Shown here: piece after piece, positions 57,330-64,000 of the stretch | Layout of the letters: each line of letters begins with the position of its first letter | Numbering within the stretch: the first letter of the stretch is position 1 | From: Nemania diffusa | Taxonomy: Eukaryota; Ascomycota; Sordariomycetes; Xylariales; Xylariaceae | Direction: 5' to 3' | NCBI GenBank assembly: GCA_038501195.1 | Contig: JBBPUQ010000008.1 | Location: 2,738,501-2,802,500, forward strand | Length of the DNA stretch: 64,000 nucleotides | Position numbers and translations under genes: made by a program | Notes under the pieces: generated by a model | The model's input: only the letters and a program-made list of their open reading frames with translations | The model's database searches: none | Told to the model about the DNA's origin: nothing

Positions 57330-60300
57330 TCGGGGAAGGAGGATATATGAAGTAAATAATAAAGCAAACCCGATATGTGAAACGATCATTTGATAAATCA
57401 CCCATGAGAATAAACCATTTGATGAACACATACCTTGTTATTTCTTGAATTGTGGGATGTGATCCAAAGATCCAAATGGGGTTAAATACTAAGGATGTTA
57501 TTTTTACATTATATTACAGATAATATTCGCGCGCCTCTATCAAAGGACGCGTGGTTGGCCACTAATAGTGAAATTTACTGAATGAAATTCAATGAAAGAA
57601 TAGAAAAAGGGAAGTTCAGGACTCTTGGCCGATAATATAGAAGCCTAAGGAGATGTAAAGGTACAAAAGTCTATGGGACTGACAGTTATTCATTTGGGTA
57701 AAAGAGGTCATCGTCATCCTCGCCACCGTAGTCGTAATCACAGCATCCACTGTGTCACGACTAGAGAATTGGCGTGGTAGCCAGTGCATTGATTCTATCC
57801 CTTTGGGTACCAAGTCAGCACCCAAAGGGATTATGTAGATGAAGTTTATAAGCTGAAAAAGAAAAGAACTATCGATGCGTAGCTTCAAGGCAACTGTATG
57901 CGGGGCCATGTGCTAAAGGGGAATTATGACGTAGGGTAGCACGTGATAGGGTGTTGTGGTCCCTACCTAAGGTAGTGCGTACTCTGTCTCAGACCTCGAA
58001 CCAGGCGACCGTCACACCTGTACAGAATATCGTGAGCCTCATGCAACGTTCATTAAAAATAACTGTCTTTATATTCAATTTGAAAATGAACGGGGTTGAA
58101 AATTTAATATATCATTTATGTATATGAATATATATCTATGTATAATTTTTTTATTTTTATACTTGTAACTATTGTTTATTTAGTTAAAACTGGTAACTTT
58201 TGCCGTGTTCTGTTGTTTATTTGCGCGGCGGCTAGTAAGGGGGGGGGGGGGGGTTGGCTGGTTACCTGGGTTAGGATCCTAGAGCCTGAGCCTGAGCCTT
58301 TATGCCAATCAGTTCTCTCGGCAACGTTCGTCGAGGCTCAGATATCACTGAGCAAGAAAGAGCGGCTACTAATCGATATATTTATCTGATATGTATTGTC
58401 CGACGAGATCATGCCCAGTCACTCTTTGGGGCTATGAGGGGGGATTTTGCTTGCGATGCTGGTTGGCGTCGATCTTGTGGCGCGGGATGTCCGGTTAAGG
58501 CCGGCCGATCAGGAACCCAGTATCATCAACCGAGGGCACTGCTGCGACAGATGGTACCCTATCAGGATCGGATAAGTAAGAGGAAATACCTAGTCAAAGA
58601 TAGAAGGCCGGCTGTGTGAAGTTCTGAATCCTAAAGTGATAGGACAGATAAAGCAGCGATGATCGGCATCACATCGCGCAAAGGAACCCTATCTACCAGG
58701 CAGGTAGGTACCTATGCAGTGGGAGAGAGACGGCGCTTGGAAAACCCTTCGGCACAAGTATTGCTATACGGACGGGCTATCCGAGAAACGAGGGTAAAAA
58801 GGTCACGGCGCCGACAGATCAATTATTCCGGGAATAGGGAATCGTCCTTGGGTGTCTATCGACTGCGGGGAGAAAAGGTGACTGGGTTGTTTGAGGTTGT
58901 TTCGTTTCGAGTTTCAATCTGTAGGTCATATTACGGTGCAGTGTTATTTCCTTGGCGCAGTCAATCATGAATTACACAAGGTCGATTCATGATACCCAGG
59001 TCACCGGTGTGGACGGATCCCTAATTTCTAAAGTGCTCGCAACTATTCACGCTTTTGGCCACAGGTTTGAGGTCGGTATCTCAACCACAGTTATAATCAT
59101 TGATGTGTTTTCCAGTGACAAGTCTAACTCTCTCTATTTCTGTACATACTCTGTATAGGGGCTCGCATAGATGACACATGGCGCTTTCCTAATGATGGCT
59201 CCTCCCCTCCAGGATACCTATGGATACGAAATGACTAGACTACCTTAATTCGTATACGTTACGTTAAATAAATGCCGTTGACGGAAATGCAATCTTACCT
59301 AGCGTTTGTACATAGATCTACTTATGTAGTGAAGATTCCAACCAATTTGTCAGTTGCTCGGTACACCAAACGGTGCTCACATTGTTTGATATACCTGTAG
59401 TAAACCGAATAAATAAAAGAATATGCTAGGATTTGGAGAGCCCCTAACCAGTCCTCGCTACACATGCCGAGTAAGGCGATCTACGTTATGTACCTAGGTA
59501 GGTAATGCGCATGGCTTCTCCTATTATTTTTATACTTAATTACAACCAACGAACGATGATCGCCTACCAAGACGGGAGACGTACGCCATCTTACCACATC
59601 AGGGGTTGAAACGGGTTTCAGACCCCTACCCACAGGTATCTAGACTAGCAGACGTTCTGGTATGTCCCTAAGGTTTCCAGATCTGGCAGCTCAATCGATT
59701 GGCGCACAGCGTCCTACTGTAGCGCCCGCTGCAGCATTGGCTTTGGCATTTGTCGCTAGCTTACGAATACCTACTTAAATATGAAGGTAATGCCTCAGTA
59801 CGGAGTAGGTACCTAAGATGCTTACTTGTGTTTAGAACCCCGACGAGTGAAGTGGGAATTGAAGTACACTGTAATCCCCTGAGTTTAGTGGAAGGCCTAC
59901 CGGAGATTTCTACTACGCTACCGACTTATGGTGCCTATTCTGTACTGGGTATTGTATATTATATACCTTAAAGAGGATAGGTATCGGGCCATTATCCCAA
60001 GCCCCAAGCGCTAGCATCTACATAAATATCCTCCACTAATATGGATTAGGAAGCGCTATATGGAGCCGATGACGAGTCAACTGTCCATTGTTATTATCCT
60101 GTAACAACACATCACGTTTCAATTGCAATTACTTGAGACGTTGTTTTATTCTCGCGTAGGCATACAGAATACAGTATGCGTACCTACGGTGTGTGTTCCT
60201 ACTCACCCCCAATCACTACGGCCACGCCAGATCGTTCTCGATCTCCTGCCTTGGCAGGTACCTAAGGCTTGGAAAAAGCTTGATTGCAAGATGATCGCTC

Positions 60301-61018
60301 TCGACCGCCCGGTAGCCTGTAAGTAGGTATGTATATTTGCAGGTCTATGGGGTATTGGGGAAAGGGGGTAGGTATATGCGTATGTACGAGATCCTCAGGC
60401 AGAATGGCCACGGTAGGCAGGTAGCGCAGACTCCATGCCCGGGGTATGCATCACACTTGAGCCCACACTCGAGGCCTCGAGGCCTCTCTGGGCGTAGTGT
60501 GCGCTATTCCCAGCAAATTCCCAGGTTTGAGGGTTTCTGGATCGTCGCACCGTTGACATGATGCGACAGGGACGCGGAGCCAACCAAGTCGGGAATGGCG
60601 ATGAATGGCTGCGAATGGCTGCGGGTGGCTGCGGGTGGCTCTGCAAATGACCGCAAAGGGCCATGGATCGCTGGGAATCGCGGTCAGGGGCCTCGGATCT
60701 GATCCCCCGCGCCTTGCGCCTTTGTTAGCTGGTCTTGGTATATTATGCCAAACCTCCTCGCGGCTTGTCTGCTGTCACAACCTTTTCTTCATCAAGCCTT
60801 CTTTTGTTTACTTCTCTTCTCACTCAGGCAGGGCCGATTTCCCTTTCTTTACACTGTATTGTCATCATCATATTTCGTTTCTTGTACATTGTGTGTGTTG
60901 AATCCCTATCCGACGTGGAGGACCATCAAATCGACCTACCCGGACTCGTTTCTTCGCCTTCTTTTCTTATACTACCTGGAGTGGTCCCTTTTTCCAAGCT
61001 TACACAAGAGTTGTCGTC
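57330..61018. other. Gene-free interval, 3.7 kb
   Basis: No gene is supported. It contains a 15-base poly-G run (58239-58253), a short GAGCCT repeat (about 58272-58287), and TAGGTA-type motifs at about 58700-58713, 59491-59504 and 60255-60264. A 97-codon minus-strand frame from ATG 57909 is apolar in part but unrecognised. 60900-61018 is probably the 5' leader of the aspartic peptidase. Confidence 0.5.
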
Positions 61019-62505
61019 ATGCCTTCCTTAACTAGCATCTTATTCCTCGTCTATGGCCTCGTGGCCTTGGTGGCTGCCTCGCCCACCCCCCACATGGTCC
61101 AGAAGCGAGGCGTCTTCAAAGTCGATAGAGTACGGAACCCTAACCCGATCCGTAGAAACGGCCCTCGTGCTCTCCTCAAGACTCTCAGAAAATACCGGAT
61201 GACTGTGCCGGCCTCGCTCCTCTCCGCCGTGGAGAACCAAGAAGAGCTAATCTCCAAGAGAGAGCCAAGGCGCAAGGGTATGCCTAACGGCGCAACCGGA
61301 GATGTTAGTGCTGCCGCCAACGGCCGCAAGGGCAAGGGTCGTGGAAAGAAAGGAAAGGGTAACGCTGGTGCCGGAGCTGCCGCTGGCGCCGGTGCTGGCG
61401 CTGCTGCTGGTGCCGACCTTGCTCCGCAACAGACAGCCACAGCAAACACCAATGGCACAGGTCTCGTGGTGAACACTCCGGAGGCTAATGATGTTGAGTA
61501 TCTATCTCCCGTCAACATCGGTGGACAAGTTGTGAATCTCGATTTCGACACTGGCTCGTCCGATCTCTGGGTCTTCAACACGCAACTGAGCGGTGCCGCC
61601 ACCGACGGCCACGCGCTCTTTGACCCCTCGAGCTCTGCCACATTTAAGCTTATGCAGAATGCCCAGTTCCAAATCTCGTACGGTGACGGATCAGGTGCTG
61701 AGGGCAATGTCGGTACGGATGTCGTCAATATCGGTGGCGCCGAGGTGAAGGCTCAGGCTGTTGAGCTAGCCACTGCCGTCTCGCAATCTTTCATCGATGA
61801 TACCGCTACAGATGGTCTCCTGGGTCTTGCCTTCAGCACCATCAACACTGTCCAGCCGCAGCAGCAGAAGACCTTCTTCGATAATGTCATGTCATCGCTA
61901 GAGGAGCCCTTGTTCACGGCAGATCTTCGCGCAGGTGCCAATGGTGCCTACGAATTCGGCACCATCGACACGAGCAAGTTCACGGGCGACATGACTTTTG
62001 TCGCCGTCAACAACACTCAAGGATTCTGGCAGTTCACTAGCGACCAATTTGCTGTTGATGGCGGAAAGGCGCAGACCTCAGTTGCTGGTAACCAGGCTAT
62101 TGCTGACACTGGCACAACCCTCCTCCTCGCTGACCCCGCTGTCGCCACCGCCTACTACGCCCAGGTTGACGGCGCACAGAATGACGCACAGCAGGGTGGC
62201 TTCACGATTCCCTGCGACGCTACGCTCCCCGATCTCCAGGTCGCCATTGGCGATGCTATGGCGACCGTGAAGGGCGCTGATCTCAACTTTGCCCCTGTTG
62301 ATGCCGCCGGTACAAGTAAGTCTACTATATCCCCTCTTAAACTATCAGTGAGAATCCGTGCTGACTCCACGCCACAGCATGCTTCGGTGGTCTCCAGGCT
62401 GGCGAGTCGGGCGGCCTACAAATCTACGGAGACATCTTCTTCAAGAGCAACTTCGTTGTTTTCAACGGAGGTAACACCACACTTGGTTTCGCACAGCATG
62501 CTTAA
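61019..62505 (+). CDS. Secreted pepsin-type aspartic peptidase (A1)
   Basis: A secreted acid endopeptidase of 474 residues from two exons, 61019-62315 and 62378-62505 (62-nt intron, phase 1). Residues 1-20 form a signal peptide ending VAAS. A propeptide follows with dibasic sites (VQKR at 27-30, SKREPRRK at 79-86). Residues 103-135 make an unusual linker rich in Lys/Gly then Ala/Gly (GKGRGKKGKGNAGAGAAAGA) before the catalytic domain. The two catalytic aspartates are Asp177 in DFDTGSSDLW and Asp363 in ADTGTTLL, and the flap Tyr lies in ISYGDGSGAEGN. Splicing restores the C-terminus: CFGGLQAGESGGLQIYGDIF and LGFAQHA, the standard fungal pepsin ending. It resembles aspergillopepsin/endothiapepsin-type enzymes. 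Confidence 0.96.
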
Positions 62506-63815
62506 TTGATGTATATATTTGAAATATGACGGGTTTTCTGGGCGTGGAGGCAATCGACCTAGAGATAACGATAGACGCTAAAAAAAAGAATTAGCTGATG
62601 GCAACATATTACTTGATCAATGACTTGACTTGTTTACTTTATACTAATTGTTTGCCTGAATGCCTTACTAAATATTTGCCTTCAAATATTGAGTACCTTA
62701 TTATCTAATGTCTTAGACAATAATCAGAACGTAACCTTGTCTCACTAGTTGACATGAGAGTACATGAATTACTATGTAAGACCAGTTCTTGGTGTAACCC
62801 ATGGCAAAAGTATATGAGTTCCAGAGATACGAGGCAGGCTCTACAACCACATCGGTATCTTTAATACGGAGCTGGCAAAGGCTCTTCGCTAATAATCTCA
62901 ATCTTGAGATCAGGCTAAGCGCCGAGATTACAATACTAACAAGTCAGCATAATAGCATTAGGACCGCTTTATACGAAAACGCCTCTCGCCAATCGATGAC
63001 ATACTCGGGTTGTATTCTACGGCCCTATAGCGGATACACGCCCCTCTCGCTGCTATCACCTTGCTTACTTCTAGACCTAGGCCGTGAAACGGATCTAACA
63101 GAGCAGCGAGCAAGCCAGACATCGTGAAGCACCTCAAATCCAAGTGGTAGGCTCGCTGTTGTCGTTGAAAACTCGTGCATCGCGCCCAAGGCACATTTGT
63201 AGCTTAATATAGAGAGTATAGCAAATGGTTTGACGAGTAGAACATAACACTGAGTATATCCAAGCTCTACAATAAAATACAATATCGAATTCGAATGTCC
63301 TCAGCTAATGGATAGTATCCTGTAACAAGGTTTGGAACTTAGAAATAGGTGTAGATCACTTGAAAGATCAGAAACTAGGCTGTGGCAATGTCAAAGACCT
63401 TGGTTGTGAGAACCCCGAACGTGATGAGGAGCGTGGAGCGGCGCCCAAGTTCGCACTTATAACCGCCGATGAGTAAGACAAATACGATACTAGCAAGAAC
63501 GCGAAGAATGCAGAGAATAAGCGCCGGTCATAGCCTGTGATGTTGCAATATATACAAGCGAATATATACATAAGTATACCACCCCAAGCAACTCTTGGAA
63601 GCGAAAACGAGAGCAGTCAGGACAACCTGTGAAAGAAAAGCGAGTGTAATCTTTTCCTCAACCCCATTCCAATTACCATTCCTATTTCCCATGCGCCTCA
63701 CTAATGCAGCCAGTCCACCACAGATAATCCAACTCCAACCCATGCGCGAGCCCAAGGCCCCGATAGCAAAAACCCAACCGAGCCGCAGCGTCGCTAAGCA
63801 GCGAGCTCGTCCAAT
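62506..63815. other. Convergent intergenic, 1.3 kb
   Basis: The shared 3' flank of the aspartic peptidase and chitinase genes. Short frames only; nothing is recognised. Confidence 0.5.

Positions 63816-64000
<185 letters not shown>

Noticed and set aside
57616..57909. 97-codon minus-strand frame with ATG
   Set aside because: Partly apolar but without a convincing signal peptide or family; chance frame cannot be excluded.
57960..58020. A GGTTCGAGGT-like sequence on the minus strand resembling a tRNA B box
   Set aside because: The flanking stem does not pair and no A box or acceptor stem fits.

Overview
The window is nuclear DNA of a filamentous ascomycete (Pezizomycotina, most likely a Sordariomycete). 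The evidence is short GT-AG introns (about 49-177 nt) with CTRAC-type branch points, single-copy housekeeping genes typical of these fungi, secreted hydrolases of fungal families (G1 and A1 peptidases, S1/P1 nuclease, DUF1996, GH18), long AT-rich gene-poor intervals, and transition-biased decay of repeats that looks like RIP. I rebuilt gene models by hand, joining exons wherever reading phase and protein family continuity agreed. Most genes therefore extend past any single open reading frame.

Layout. 1-868: 3' part of a glutamic (G1) peptidase gene. 1.8-2.9 kb: TANGO2/NRDE protein. 3.76-4.15 kb: small spliced membrane protein. 4.4-10.15 kb: three minus-strand genes that look like a small or decayed secondary-metabolism group (orphan thioester-reductase domain, short-chain dehydrogenase, six-exon P450). 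10.2-12.4 kb: repeat graveyard with an AT-rich block, a TPR relic carrying stop codons, zinc-finger fragments and one copy of a dispersed repeat. 13.3-14.85 kb: disordered hypothetical protein. 15.5-17.1 kb: TFIIH subunit Tfb2. 19.1-21.6 kb: eight-exon copper amine oxidase with a 12-nt microexon. 22.2-23.8 kb: secreted DUF1996 protein with seven introns. 23.8-28.4 kb: AT-rich, gene-free, ending in an 850-bp near-perfect foldback element with a TA duplication. 28.4-30.1 kb: Baeyer-Villiger-type flavin monooxygenase. 31.5-32.9 kb: tandem GFA-domain protein. 33.3-36.5 kb: GDP-mannose pyrophosphorylase A homologue and 20S proteasome alpha subunit (Pre9-like). 38.1-40.9 kb: Bye1-like PHD/TFIIS-M/SPOC transcription factor. 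45.1-48.0 kb: 990-residue coiled-coil protein. 48-56 kb: gene-free AT-rich stretch. 56.0-57.3 kb: S1/P1 nuclease. 61.0-62.5 kb: pepsin-type aspartic peptidase. 63.8 kb to the end: C-terminus of a GH18 chitinase.

How the genes fit together. The core genes (Tfb2, Bye1, proteasome alpha, GMPPA, TANGO2) act in transcription, proteolysis and sugar-nucleotide metabolism and do not form a pathway. The secreted enzymes suggest a saprobic or plant-associated lifestyle. The reductase/SDR/P450 trio is the only plausible biosynthetic group, and its reductase lacks both a synthase and a start codon. I do not see a clearly new multi-gene system. The most unusual objects are the long hairpin element next to the monooxygenase gene, the RIP-like repeat relics, and the orphan reductase domain.
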